From positions 1 through 64,000 of the forward strand of contig CANRJM010000008.1 in the NCBI GenBank assembly GCA_947630925.1: 64,000 bases of DNA, in the 5' to 3' direction. This document shows positions 44,403-53,713 of this stretch, piece by piece. The position numbers were made by a program, and so were the translations under genes. The first letter of the stretch is position 1. Each line of letters opens with the position of its first letter. The DNA comes from an uncultured Lachnospiraceae bacterium (GTDB lineage Bacteria; Bacillota; Clostridia; Lachnospirales; Lachnospiraceae). The notes under the pieces were generated by a model. It had not been told where the DNA came from. It saw nothing but the letters and a program-made list of their open reading frames with translations, and made no database searches.

Positions 44403-44428
44403 ACAGAGTGGAAAGCCGACGGAGAGAT

Positions 44429-44457
44429 TTGCAATTCTTCTCGAATAAAGATATAAT
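44429..44457 (+). promoter_or_regulatory. Sigma-A promoter of uppP
   Basis: TTGCAA and TATAAT are 17 bases apart. The predicted start is near 44464, just before a perfect inverted repeat. Confidence 0.75.
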
Positions 44458-44478
44458 GTTATAAAAAGAAAAATGAAA

Positions 44479-44503
44479 GTTTCGTGGGAGTTTCCCACGA
44501 AAC
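44479..44503. repeat. Perfect 11-bp inverted repeat downstream of the uppP promoter
   Basis: GTTTCGTGGGA and TCCCACGAAAC are exact complements around GTT. It lies about 15-40 bases after the predicted start and 30 bases before the ATG. The plus strand has no U-run after it, so an operator or 5'-UTR hairpin is likelier than a terminator; on the minus strand a T-rich run follows, but no minus-strand gene would use it. Confidence 0.85.
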
Positions 44504-44533
44504 AAAGCGACTGAAGTTTGAAAGGATGTTTTT

Positions 44534-45406
44534 ATGCCAATTTGGAAAGCAATCGTATTAGGTGTGATTCAGGGAGCTGCGGAATTTCTTCCGATCAGCA
44601 GTTCCGGTCATCTTGTAATTGTAAAAGAAATTCTGGGAGTTGATTTAGAAAGCGGCGGTATCTTTTTTGATGTTATGCTTCATCTGGGAACGCTGTTTGC
44701 TATATTTATTGCCTTTTGGAAGGATATTCGGCATCTGATCGCAGAGGGAATACATATTGTTTTGGATATTTTCTGCAATCTGGCTGCAGCAGTCAGAAAT
44801 TTATTTGGCGGAGAGTGTAAATATCGGAAAGTGATACGCAGTTCGTATCGGAAACTGGTAGTGTTGATTATTGTGTCTACCATTCCCACAGGAATCATCG
44901 GCGTATTCTTATCCGATGTGATAGAAATGGCAAATGGTATTGTATTAATACCCGGCATCTGTCTGTTGATTACGGCAATGTTTTTGTGGATTGCGGATGC
45001 GGCGGATCCCGGTGAAAAACGGCCGAAGGAAGTAAGCTATCTGAACGCAGGAGCCGTGGGAGTTGCGCAGGGACTTGCTACCATGCCGGGCATTTCCCGT
45101 TCCGGTACTACGATTACAGCCTGTCTGCTCTGCGGATTTGAAAAAAAATTTGCCGTAAAATATTCCTTTATTATGTCGATTCCGGCAGTATTGGGCGCGG
45201 TTGTCCTGGAAATCAAAGATGTAAGTAGTCTGTCGCTGTCTGGACAAGATATTCTTTCCTGCATGATTGCTACGATCATTGCAGCTATCGTAGGTTATCT
45301 GTCCATCTGCTTTATGATGCGTCTGATACGGGGGAAAAAGTATAAATATTTTGCTATTTATTGTGCAGTAGCAGGACTTTGCACCATAGGTTATTATATT
45401 TTATAA
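44534..45406 (+). CDS. uppP: Undecaprenyl-diphosphate phosphatase
   Basis: UppP (BacA) recycles the C55 lipid carrier of cell-wall synthesis and protects against bacitracin. The 290 residues have about eight membrane segments and both conserved regions: GAAEFLPISSSGHLVI (residues 13-28) with catalytic Glu, and PGISRSGTTI (about 184-193) with conserved Ser and Arg. AAAGGA precedes the ATG. It has its own promoter with an inverted repeat that could serve control by envelope stress. Confidence 0.96.
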   Translation: MPIWKAIVLGVIQGAAEFLPISSSGHLVIVKEILGVDLESGGIFFDVMLHLGTLFAIFIAFWKDIRHLIAEGIHIVLDIFCNLAAAVRNLFGGECKYRKVIRSSYRKLVVLIIVSTIPTGIIGVFLSDVIEMANGIVLIPGICLLITAMFLWIADAADPGEKRPKEVSYLNAGAVGVAQGLATMPGISRSGTTITACLLCGFEKKFAVKYSFIMSIPAVLGAVVLEIKDVSSLSLSGQDILSCMIATIIAAIVGYLSICFMMRLIRGKKYKYFAIYCAVAGLCTIGYYIL

Positions 45407-45515
45407 GAGCAGCGCAAACGTATCTGAGCGTCGCCGCTTATTTGAACGGGTGTGCATAGTGTCAATCCGGGTTTGGCAATGATTGATAAGAAGGGAAAAA
45501 GGAGATTTTAAGACC

Positions 45516-48425
45516 ATGGCTTCAGCAGCATCTTCGGGAAAGAAGGCGAACCGTAAAGCTGGAAAAACGGCGAATACGGCGCGGAAAAGCAGTGGGAAAG
45601 GAACGAGAACCGCTTCTTCCGCAGGAAAAAATACCCGTACTGAAAGAAAAGGAAAGAAAAAAACGATTGATGAAATTAACGCATATCAGGATTATCAGGC
45701 GTTTGAGTTTGGCATTACGATATTTGTCATTGCGATTCTTTCTATTTTCCTCTATTTGTCTTATTTTGGTCTGACAGGGAAAGCAGGCGTTGTAATAGGA
45801 GGATTTGCTTTTGGGATTTTTGGATGGTTTGCCTGGTTTTTTCCGCTGTTTTGCCTGATTGGCTTTGTCTTTTCTGTAGTCAATTCCGGCGACAGAAGGA
45901 TTTATCGCAGAATATTCAGCTTTTTAGGAATTGTTTTATCTTTACTGGCATTATTTGATTTATTGTTTCAACGCCAGATTATTACCGAATATTATACCAG
46001 TAATCATGTGCTGCACCGTAATTACTTTGAGTGTATGTATCTGACCTGTCAAAATGTTGTTACGCGTGGAAAATTAAGCGGTGGTCTGCTTGGACGTGCT
46101 GTCAGCGCTTTGTTTTCAAAGATCATTGGAGAGGTTGGCGCGTGTGTGATCCTGTTTGCCCTCCTGTTATTCTGTCTGTATTTATTCTATGGTTTGGAAT
46201 GGATGGGACGGCTGAGGAAGCGAAATGCTTACCGGCGGGAAATGGAAGAAATATCGGTTCAGGTACGCGATGAAGAAGAGTATCAAAAGCCTTCCTATCG
46301 TATCTTTCAGGGGAATCCGGCGGAGAAAGGGCGAAAAAGCGCAGAAAGAAGTTACGGACCGCAGGAGAGACAGATTACCGGTAAACAGGGCACTAGAAGA
46401 GAATTGCAAAAGGCGCCAAAGATACAGATGTTTGATTTGCAGGAGTTAAATGAGAGAATCGATCGCATGGAGCATACGATGGCGGAACAGGGGATGGTTC
46501 CGGAAAAGCAGTCGGACAACCAGTCGGACAACCTACAGGAGTCTGTACAGAAATTAGACCAAATACCGATTTATCGCAATGAATTAAATGAAAAATTTGG
46601 CAATAAAAAGAATGAAAAAAAAGCGATTCCAAAAGAGCCTGTTCCAGTGGAGCCGCCGGTTCCGGCAAAACCAATGGCTTCCTTTGCGCATAAGGAAGAG
46701 GTTACCGACGTTACTCCATCTGTCCAAAAAGCCGCCATGGCGAAAGAAAGCCTTCATAAAGAGCAGAAGCCGCTCAGTGGGCGGAAGGAGAGCATGGGAC
46801 AGGCGACAGACGGGAAGATGGAGGGCATGAAACAGACGTCTGCAGTACAGAAGGCCGGGGAAACGGCAAAGGAAGAAAAACCTTATGAATTTCCTCCGAT
46901 TACATTGCTTTCTCTGCCGCAAAAAAAAGACAGCAGGCAAAGCGACAGCGAATTGCGCTTGACGGCTTCAAAATTGCAGGATACATTAAAGAGTTTCCAT
47001 GTCAACGTACAGATGGGAGCTGTTACCTGTGGACCGACGGTTACCAGATATGAGCTTCTGCCAGAGCAGGGAGTCCGCGTCAATAAAATCACAAATCTGG
47101 CAGATGATCTGAAACTCAGTCTGGCGGCGCCGAGTATCCGAATTGAAGCGCCGATTCCGGGAAAAGCCGCGGTTGGCGTGGAGGTACCCAATCCTTCCCC
47201 CGATTCCGTTTTTTTTCGCGAACTTCTGGAAGAAGAGAATTTTAAAAAAGCCAAGTCTGCCCTGACGTTTGCCGTCGGTAAAGATATTGCGGGGAAACTG
47301 ATTTTAGCAGATATTACAAAAATGCCGCATCTATTGATAGCGGGAGCAACCGGGTCCGGTAAATCCGTCTGTATCAATACTCTGATTATGAGTATTTTAT
47401 ATAAGGCAGATCCCAATGATGTGAAGTTGATCATGATTGATCCAAAAGTAGTTGAATTGAGTGTATACAATGGTATCCCGCATCTGTTCTGCCCGGTAGT
47501 AACCGATCCGAAAGAGGCTGCGGCTGCATTAAACTGGGCAGTCCGTGAGATGATGGAACGTTATAATAAATTTAAGGAGCTTGGCGTCCGCAGTATTGCA
47601 GGCTATAATGAAAAGGTAATGCAGGCAGGAAATACGGAAACGTCCGGATACACCAAAATGCCATATCTGGTCGTGGTCGTAGATGAATTTGCTGATTTAA
47701 TGATGGTGGCGTCCAAAGAAGTTGAGGATGCCGTATGCCGTTTGGCGCAGCTTGCCAGAGCAGCCGGAATTCATCTGGTGCTTGCGACACAGCGTCCTTC
47801 GGTAAATGTCATTACCGGTGTGATTAAGGCAAATATTCCGTCCAGAATTGCATTTTCCGTTTCCTCTCTCATTGATTCCCGTACGATTTTGGACAAGGGC
47901 GGCGCAGAGAAACTGCTCGGAAAGGGCGATATGTTATTCTTCCCTTCCGGCTATTCGGAGCCGGTCCGCGTGCAGGGCGCGTTTATTTCCGATAAGGAAG
48001 TCAGTGATGTGGTAAATTTCCTGTGTGATAACAATGAAACGCCGGAATATAATCATGATGTTACGGAGATGGTTAACCTGCCTCCGGAGGAAAACGATGC
48101 GAAGGAAAAGAAACCACAGGAAGAAAGAGATGAATATTTTGAAGATGCCGGAAGGTTTGTGATTGAATCAGAGCGCGCGGCCGCAGGACAGTTGCAAAGG
48201 CGTTTTTCCATTGGATTTAACCGGGCAGGACGAATTATTGACCAGTTACATAAGGCGGGGGTTGTCGGTCCGGCAGAAGGGACAAAACCGCGCAAAGTTT
48301 TACTGACGATGGAAGAATTTGAACAGATGCTTTCCGGAAAGGATGATTCGGTATCACAGGAGGAAATGGAATCCATGGTAAAGGAGATGGAAGAGTCCGC
48401 TGTAACGGACGAGATACTTTCCTAG
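45516..48425 (+). CDS. ftsK: DNA translocase FtsK/SpoIIIE
   Basis: This hexameric motor pumps DNA through the division or sporulation septum. The 969 residues have a Lys-rich N-terminus, four or so transmembrane helices (about 55-240), a long Glu/Lys/Gln linker, the FtsK motor with Walker A GATGSGKSV (about 609-617), Walker B VVVVDEFADLMM and ATQRPSVNVITG, and a C-terminal gamma winged helix (LLQRRFSIGFNRAGRIID-type). ATG at 45516 follows AAGGAG by 11-12 bases; a TTG at 45483 would add 11 residues. The linker contains a small QSDN duplication. Confidence 0.97.
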   Translation: MASAASSGKKANRKAGKTANTARKSSGKGTRTASSAGKNTRTERKGKKKTIDEINAYQDYQAFEFGITIFVIAILSIFLYLSYFGLTGKAGVVIGGFAFGIFGWFAWFFPLFCLIGFVFSVVNSGDRRIYRRIFSFLGIVLSLLALFDLLFQRQIITEYYTSNHVLHRNYFECMYLTCQNVVTRGKLSGGLLGRAVSALFSKIIGEVGACVILFALLLFCLYLFYGLEWMGRLRKRNAYRREMEEISVQVRDEEEYQKPSYRIFQGNPAEKGRKSAERSYGPQERQITGKQGTRRELQKAPKIQMFDLQELNERIDRMEHTMAEQGMVPEKQSDNQSDNLQESVQKLDQIPIYRNELNEKFGNKKNEKKAIPKEPVPVEPPVPAKPMASFAHKEEVTDVTPSVQKAAMAKESLHKEQKPLSGRKESMGQATDGKMEGMKQTSAVQKAGETAKEEKPYEFPPITLLSLPQKKDSRQSDSELRLTASKLQDTLKSFHVNVQMGAVTCGPTVTRYELLPEQGVRVNKITNLADDLKLSLAAPSIRIEAPIPGKAAVGVEVPNPSPDSVFFRELLEEENFKKAKSALTFAVGKDIAGKLILADITKMPHLLIAGATGSGKSVCINTLIMSILYKADPNDVKLIMIDPKVVELSVYNGIPHLFCPVVTDPKEAAAALNWAVREMMERYNKFKELGVRSIAGYNEKVMQAGNTETSGYTKMPYLVVVVDEFADLMMVASKEVEDAVCRLAQLARAAGIHLVLATQRPSVNVITGVIKANIPSRIAFSVSSLIDSRTILDKGGAEKLLGKGDMLFFPSGYSEPVRVQGAFISDKEVSDVVNFLCDNNETPEYNHDVTEMVNLPPEENDAKEKKPQEERDEYFEDAGRFVIESERAAAGQLQRRFSIGFNRAGRIIDQLHKAGVVGPAEGTKPRKVLLTMEEFEQMLSGKDDSVSQEEMESMVKEMEESAVTDEILS

Positions 48426-48465
48426 GAAAAGAGAAATCGATGGAAGCTCAGAAATGGAGAATGAT

Positions 48466-49419
48466 ATGTTTCATGGGGCGCTGATTACAAATGCTTTTTT
48501 AAGAACGGATAAATTTACGGAACATTATGAATGGTTAAAAAAAGCGGCGGAGAAATATAAGATGACTTTGTCGCTTTTTGAGAATACGGATTTATTCTAT
48601 CCGGTTGGACAGGAGAATGCTGCCTCCGAACGTATTGCTGAAATTGTGTCACAAAATGATTTTGTCATCTATTGGGATAAGGATATTTTGCAGGGGAAGA
48701 TTCTGGATTGTTTTTGCCGCGAGCGGGGAATTCGCATTTTTAATCCAATCTCTGCCATTGGTATTTGTGATAACAAATTTGAGACGTATCAAAAACTGTG
48801 GGAGTGGAACCGCAGCGCGCCTTCTGATAGGCAGATTCCTTTGATTCCCACAGTGGCCGCTCCTATGACCTATGAGAATATCGGTTACACAAAACAGGAT
48901 TTTGTATTAAAGATCATTCAAAGGCTGAAACTTCCTCTTGTGATCAAGGAATGTTATGGCTCCTTTGGAATGCAGGTTTATCTGGCGAGGACAGAAGAGG
49001 AAGTTTATGATTATACGAAACGATTAGAGGGAACCCCTTTTTTATACCAGAAATATCTGGAAAACTCCCATGGGAGGGACGTCCGGCTGCAGGTAGTTGG
49101 AAACCATGTTGTTGCAGCGATGGCGCGTTATGCAAAAGAGGGGGATTTCCGCGCCAATATTACGAATGGCGGACGGATGGAAAGGTATTGCCCGGATAAA
49201 GAGGAATGTGATTTGGCAGTACGCACGGTTCAGGCATTGGGCTTGGATTTTGCAGGAGTAGATTTGCTTTTTTCAAAACGGGATGGAACAAAAGCAGATG
49301 TGGTTTGCGAGGTTAACTCCAATGCACACTTTAAAAATATTTATGCCTGTACGGGCGTAAATGCAGCAGATGAAATCCTGTATTATATCAGAGAGCAGCT
49401 TATGGGGAAAAGAGTATGA
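48466..49419 (+). CDS. RimK-type ATP-grasp ligase, copy A
   Basis: The 317 residues have an N-terminal alpha/beta domain and an ATP-grasp fold: LPLVIKECYGSFGMQVYL (ATP-binding strand and loop), FLYQKYLENSHGRDVRL (with the R-D-V-R Mg2+ region) and C-terminal FAGVDLLF and CEVNSNAHFKNI. RimK/LysX-type enzymes attach amino acids such as glutamate to a carboxyl group of a protein or small molecule. No substrate peptide or partner is visible. GGAG eight bases before the ATG at 48466 favours that start. It follows ftsK by 40 bases and overlaps copy B by four. Confidence 0.8.
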   Translation: MFHGALITNAFLRTDKFTEHYEWLKKAAEKYKMTLSLFENTDLFYPVGQENAASERIAEIVSQNDFVIYWDKDILQGKILDCFCRERGIRIFNPISAIGICDNKFETYQKLWEWNRSAPSDRQIPLIPTVAAPMTYENIGYTKQDFVLKIIQRLKLPLVIKECYGSFGMQVYLARTEEEVYDYTKRLEGTPFLYQKYLENSHGRDVRLQVVGNHVVAAMARYAKEGDFRANITNGGRMERYCPDKEECDLAVRTVQALGLDFAGVDLLFSKRDGTKADVVCEVNSNAHFKNIYACTGVNAADEILYYIREQLMGKRV

Positions 49420-50366
49420 TCGGTTATTTAGTATATCATCCGAAGGAAGCGGAGAAGAATCAGGCATTTATCAGGCTTTTTGAGGAGGAGGGAAAAAAGG
49501 AAAGCATTTTTTTCTCTTATGTTTCCCATGAACAGTATCAATCGGAGCCTCTGCCTGATTTTGTACTGAACCGGACAAGAAGTCCGCAGGTCAGTATGTG
49601 GTATGAAAAGCGTCATATACCGGTTTTTCATAGCGCTTTTTTGACAGAGCTTGGAAATCATAAAATGAAAACATTAGAGTTTTTAGAGAGGCATTTACCG
49701 GAAAAAGTCCTCTGTCAGAAATGGGCGCCGGATTCCGTATTTCTATCTGCGGAACAAGTTGATGGCTGTATCAGGCGTTTGAAGCAGTTTCAGGGCGCGT
49801 TGACAGAGCGTATGCAGTATCAGGTGTTAGAATCGGTCCTGCCCGGAAAAAATCTGTCCCGTTTTTGGGATAGAAGGGCGCCTGTCATAAAAAGCGTAGA
49901 TGGGCATGGCGGAACAGAGGTAGAAATGCTTCCCCTTTCCAAAATACTACCGGTATTGCAGCGTTTTTCGGGGAAGGATTGTATCCTGCAGGAGCAGATT
50001 CCAAGTGAAGGAAAAGATTTGCGTATCTATGTCCTGGGAAATCAGATTTATCAGGCAGTTTGCAGACAGGGACGGAAAGACTTCCGTTCAAATTATTCGC
50101 TGGGCGGAACGGCTGCCACTTATGCGCTTTCAAAAAAAGAGCGGGAATGGATTCAATTTTTTTTACAGGCCTTTCATCGAGAAACGCTTGGGTTGGCAGG
50201 ATTGGATTTTATCATAGACACCGGGGGACGTCTGATATTTAATGAGTTAGAAGAAATGGCAGGCTGCCGTATGCTGTACCGGCATACGGAATGCAACATC
50301 GTAAGGGATTATGTTGTCTGGCTGAAAAAAAATATGGAAAATAAGGGTTGTCATAAAGGTGTATGA
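49416..50366 (+). CDS. RimK/YheC-like ATP-grasp ligase, copy B
   Basis: The 316 residues again show an ATP-grasp fold, though more diverged: VIKSVDGHGGTEVEML in the nucleotide loop, LQEQIPSEGKDLRIYVLG, and AGLDFIIDTGGRLIFNELEEMAGCRML with metal-binding Asp and Glu. The N-terminal half has a VLNRTRSPQVSMWYE segment recalling the pre-ATP-grasp domain. It shares the same order of motifs as copy A but low identity. The ATGA overlap with copy A means coupled translation. The substrate is unknown; a two-step ligation is an inference. Confidence 0.75.
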   Translation: MIGYLVYHPKEAEKNQAFIRLFEEEGKKESIFFSYVSHEQYQSEPLPDFVLNRTRSPQVSMWYEKRHIPVFHSAFLTELGNHKMKTLEFLERHLPEKVLCQKWAPDSVFLSAEQVDGCIRRLKQFQGALTERMQYQVLESVLPGKNLSRFWDRRAPVIKSVDGHGGTEVEMLPLSKILPVLQRFSGKDCILQEQIPSEGKDLRIYVLGNQIYQAVCRQGRKDFRSNYSLGGTAATYALSKKEREWIQFFLQAFHRETLGLAGLDFIIDTGGRLIFNELEEMAGCRMLYRHTECNIVRDYVVWLKKNMENKGCHKGV

Positions 50367-50428
50367 TAGGATATGATAACAGGGGATCAGGATAACGATA
50401 TTTGGCAAAGTAAGGCAGGAGGGATTTT

Positions 50429-52099
50429 ATGAAATCAGATATTGAAATTGCACAGGAGGCAAGCATGCTTCCAATCAGGGAAGTTGCAGAGCAACTGGAT
50501 ATTTTAGAAGAAGATTTGGAGTATTATGGGAAGTATAAAGCAAAGATCACGGATGAACTTTGGGAAAAGATAAAAGGAAATCCGGATGGAAAACTGGTTT
50601 TGGTAACGGCAATTAATCCGACACCTGCAGGCGAGGGCAAGACAACGACGACAGTAGGACTTGGACAGGCATTGGGAAAACTGGGAAAGAAAGTCGCAAT
50701 TGCACTGCGCGAACCTTCTCTGGGGCCATGTTTTGGCGTGAAAGGCGGGGCGGCCGGAGGCGGTTATGCCCAAGCTGTTCCAATGGAGGATTTGAATCTT
50801 CATTTTACAGGAGATTTTCATGCGATTACATCTGCCAATAATTTACTTGCCGCTATGTTAGATAATCATATCAAGCAGGGGAATCGTTTGCGCATTGATA
50901 CCAATCAGATTGTCTGGAAACGCTGCGTGGATATGAATGACCGGGTTCTTCGGAATATTGTAGTCGGTCTTGGAAGGGCGGCAGACGGCGTAGTAAGAGA
51001 GGATCATTTTATTATTTCGGTTGCATCGGAAATTATGGCCATTCTTTGTCTGGCAGAAAACATGAAAGATTTAAAGGAACGTCTGGCTAAAATTATTGTA
51101 GCGTACGATTATGACGGACAGCCGGTAACGGCAGAACAGTTAAATGCAGTAGGTGCGATGGCTGCGCTTTTAAAGGACGCCATCAAACCCAATTTGATTC
51201 AGACAATAGAAAATACGCCGGCTTTTGTGCATGGAGGTCCGTTTGCTAATATTGCGCATGGCTGCAACAGCGTGCGTGCAACAAAAACAGCATTAAAAGC
51301 GGCTGATTATGTCATTACGGAGGCAGGGTTTGGCGCCGATTTGGGCGCAGAGAAGTTTTTAGATATCAAGTGCCGGATGGCGGGATTGAAGCCGGATGCC
51401 GTGGTGCTTGTAGCGACGGTACGCGCTTTGAAATACAATGGCGGCGTTGCAAAGGATGACTTGAATACCGAGAATTTAGAAGCCCTGAAAAAGGGAATTG
51501 TCAATCTGGAAAAGCATATTGAAAATATAGCAAAATATAAGATTCCATGTGTTGTTACCCTAAACCGTTTTCTATCTGACAGCGATGCAGAACTTGCATA
51601 TGTACAGGAGTTCTGTGAAAGCCGCGGGTGCGCATTCGCTTTATCTGAAGTCTGGGAAAAGGGCGGCGAAGGCGGCATAGAGTTAGCGAACCGGGTATTG
51701 GAAACATTGGACAGTAAGAAAAGCAATTTTATTCCGCTTTATGATGAAAAACTTTCTATCAGAGAAAAAATCGAAACGATTGCAAAGGAAATCTACGGCG
51801 CTTCGAATGTTACATATGCTCCGGCGGCAAGCCAGGAAATTAACAGGCTGGAAAAGCTTGGTTACGGTAATACGCCGATTTGCATGGCCAAAAATCAGTA
51901 CTCCTTATCGGATGATCCAAAATGGTTAGGACGTCCGGAAGATTTTACCATCACAATCCGGGAGGTTTATATATCAGCCGGCGCCGGGTTTGTCGTAGCG
52001 ATTACCGGTACGGTTATGACAATGCCAGGGCTTCCGCTTCATCCGGCTGCAGAGCGCATTGATGTGGATGACAATGGAAGAATCGTCGGGTTATCGTAA
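50429..52099 (+). CDS. fhs: Formate--tetrahydrofolate ligase
   Basis: Fhs makes 10-formyl-THF from formate, THF and ATP, the entry of formate into the one-carbon pool and the first methyl-branch step of acetogenesis. The 556 residues match the family, with P-loop [19 protein letters not shown]-type sequence ([11 protein letters not shown] at about 68-78), [19 protein letters not shown] and [24 protein letters not shown] precedes the ATG. No folD or acetyl-CoA synthase gene is adjacent, so acetogenesis is not implied. Confidence 0.97.
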   Translation: MKSDIEIAQEASMLPIREVAEQLDILEEDLEYYGKYKAKITDELWEKIKGNPDGKLVLVTAINPTPAGEGKTTTTVGLGQALGKLGKKVAIALREPSLGPCFGVKGGAAGGGYAQAVPMEDLNLHFTGDFHAITSANNLLAAMLDNHIKQGNRLRIDTNQIVWKRCVDMNDRVLRNIVVGLGRAADGVVREDHFIISVASEIMAILCLAENMKDLKERLAKIIVAYDYDGQPVTAEQLNAVGAMAALLKDAIKPNLIQTIENTPAFVHGGPFANIAHGCNSVRATKTALKAADYVITEAGFGADLGAEKFLDIKCRMAGLKPDAVVLVATVRALKYNGGVAKDDLNTENLEALKKGIVNLEKHIENIAKYKIPCVVTLNRFLSDSDAELAYVQEFCESRGCAFALSEVWEKGGEGGIELANRVLETLDSKKSNFIPLYDEKLSIREKIETIAKEIYGASNVTYAPAASQEINRLEKLGYGNTPICMAKNQYSLSDDPKWLGRPEDFTITIREVYISAGAGFVVAITGTVMTMPGLPLHPAAERIDVDDNGRIVGLS

Positions 52100-52113
52100 G
52101 CAGAAGAGGTTTT

Positions 52114-52146
52114 AAAAAGAGGCAGCGCGCAGGCGCTGCCCCTTTT
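52114..52146. terminator. Bidirectional terminator between fhs and pyrI
   Basis: GGCAGCGC and GCGCTGCC form a perfect eight-base stem around GCAG. CCTTTT follows on the plus strand and TCTTTTT on the minus strand, so it can stop both convergent transcripts. Confidence 0.92.
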
Positions 52147-52570
52147 AATTACCTTTAAATTTTGATTCACAATAGATGCAGCGGTAGATACGGTTTTCAC
52201 GGTCTGTCAGCTTAAAGGTATGCGGCAGCTCCTGTTCAATGGAAGTAATGCAGCGCGGATTTTTGCATTTGATAATATTGGTTACCCTGTCCGGGAGCGA
52301 CAGGGAGTGTTTTTCAACAATCTCATTGTCTTTGATAATATTAATGGTAATTTTATGGTCCAGGACGCCAAGTACGCTTAAATCAACGTCAAACGGCCCT
52401 TCAATCTTAATAATATCTTTTTTTCCCATTTTATTGCTTCTGGCATTTTTAATAATGGCAACCGAGCAGTCTAACTTTTCCAGATTCAGGTATTCGTATA
52501 TTTTCATTGCGCCGCCTGCCTGAATATGATCGATTACGACGCCTTCATTTAAACCACCAATATTTAACAT
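52145..52570 (-). CDS. pyrI: Aspartate carbamoyltransferase regulatory subunit
   Basis: PyrI binds nucleotides and couples them to PyrB activity. The 141 residues have the allosteric domain (LNIGGLNEGVVIDHIQAGGA) and the zinc domain with four Cys in CKNPRC and CIYCESKF, which contacts PyrB. It lies directly after pyrB on the minus strand, with a 34-base gap and an AGGAGG site. Presence of PyrI means the holoenzyme is likely the allosteric class rather than the PyrB-only Bacillus type. Confidence 0.95.
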   Translation of the reverse strand: MLNIGGLNEGVVIDHIQAGGAMKIYEYLNLEKLDCSVAIIKNARSNKMGKKDIIKIEGPFDVDLSVLGVLDHKITINIIKDNEIVEKHSLSLPDRVTNIIKCKNPRCITSIEQELPHTFKLTDRENRIYRCIYCESKFKGN

Positions 52571-52604
52571 GATAATCCTCCTATCTTTATTGTTTCCGGC
52601 AATC

Positions 52605-53531
52605 TTATTCTACGGAATGATCTAATCCGAGTAAGGTCATAATCAGTGCCATGCGGACATAGACACCATATTTTGCCTGCTTAAAATAGACGGCGCGCGG
52701 ATCGTTATCTACTTCCGTAGAAATTTCATTGACACGCGGCAGAGGATGCAAAATATACATCTCTTTTTTTGCATAACTCATTTTGGAAGCGTCTAAAATA
52801 AAGCTGTCTTTTAAACGGATATAATCTTCTTCGTTAAAAAAACGTTCACGCTGTACCCGGGTCATATACAGAATGTCTAATTCGGGCATATATTTTTCCA
52901 GTTTATCTGTTTCAATATACTCGATATTTCCGTCATCCAGTACTTCTTTTCGCAGATAATCCGGTATCATCAGTTCGGTTGGAGAGATTAGGATAAAACG
53001 TACGTTGGGATAACGGACCATGGCGTTGATTAGAGAGTGGACGGTACGGCCAAATTTCAGGTCTCCGCACATACCAATCGTTAGATGATCCAGACGTCCC
53101 ATCAGCGTTTTGATCGTAATTAAATCGGTCAGTGTCTGTGTAGGATGGTTGTGTCCACCGTCTCCTGCATTGATCACGGGGATTTCGGAGTGCATTGCAG
53201 CTACTGTTGGCGCTCCCTCTTTTGGATGGCGCATGGCGCAGATATCCGCATAGGAAGAGATGACGCGGATGGTGTCGGCGACACTTTCTCCTTTTGCGGC
53301 AGAACTGGAGTCAGCAGAAGAAAAACCAAGTACTTTCCCACCAAGATTGAGCATTGCTGCTTCAAAGCTAAGGCGCGTACGGGTACTTGGTTCATAAAAC
53401 AAAGTGGCTAACTTCTTACCTTCACAAACATGTGCGTATTTTTCCGGTTCTTTCATAATATTTTGTCCGAGACAAAGAATGTGATTTAATTCCTCAACCG
53501 AAAGATCAAGTGGACTGATTAAATGTCTCAT
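52605..53531 (-). CDS. pyrB: Aspartate carbamoyltransferase catalytic subunit
   Basis: PyrB joins carbamoyl phosphate and aspartate at the start of pyrimidine synthesis. The 308 residues carry the carbamoyl phosphate site [16 protein letters not shown] (residues about 46-61), the HPTQTL loop and the aspartate-binding HPLPRVNEI. The frame runs nine codons further upstream, but AAGGGGG lies five bases before the ATG at 53531 and gives the standard length. Its promoter is divergent from that of the hydratase. No PyrR-type attenuator fits in the roughly 30-base leader. Confidence 0.96.
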   Translation of the reverse strand: MRHLISPLDLSVEELNHILCLGQNIMKEPEKYAHVCEGKKLATLFYEPSTRTRLSFEAAMLNLGGKVLGFSSADSSSAAKGESVADTIRVISSYADICAMRHPKEGAPTVAAMHSEIPVINAGDGGHNHPTQTLTDLITIKTLMGRLDHLTIGMCGDLKFGRTVHSLINAMVRYPNVRFILISPTELMIPDYLRKEVLDDGNIEYIETDKLEKYMPELDILYMTRVQRERFFNEEDYIRLKDSFILDASKMSYAKKEMYILHPLPRVNEISTEVDNDPRAVYFKQAKYGVYVRMALIMTLLGLDHSVE

Positions 53532-53569
53532 AGCTACCCCCTTATGCATTGGAATCATATTCTGAAATT

Positions 53570-53598
53570 ATTTTACTACAAGAAAGGGGTTGGTGCAA
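53570..53598 (-). promoter_or_regulatory. Sigma-A promoter of pyrBI
   Basis: On the minus strand TTGCAC and TAAAAT are 17 bases apart, with a start near 53563. Confidence 0.65.
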
Positions 53599-53616
53599 TA
53601 ATAGAATCGTTAGAAC

Positions 53617-53645
53617 TTGACTTTTTTATACGAATCTAAGATAAT
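53617..53645 (+). promoter_or_regulatory. Sigma-A promoter of the aconitase-like hydratase
   Basis: TTGACT and GATAAT are 17 bases apart, back to back with the pyrBI promoter. Confidence 0.7.
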
Positions 53646-53713
53646 TACATATGTTTGTATATGGCATGATGCAAAATACATATAGAGGCGTATGACGGAA
53701 GGAGGATGATTAC

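Noticed and set aside
46510-46533. 12-bp duplication CAGTCGGACAAC in ftsK
   Set aside because: It is a simple two-copy repeat in the low-complexity linker (QSDN twice), in frame and without sign of function.
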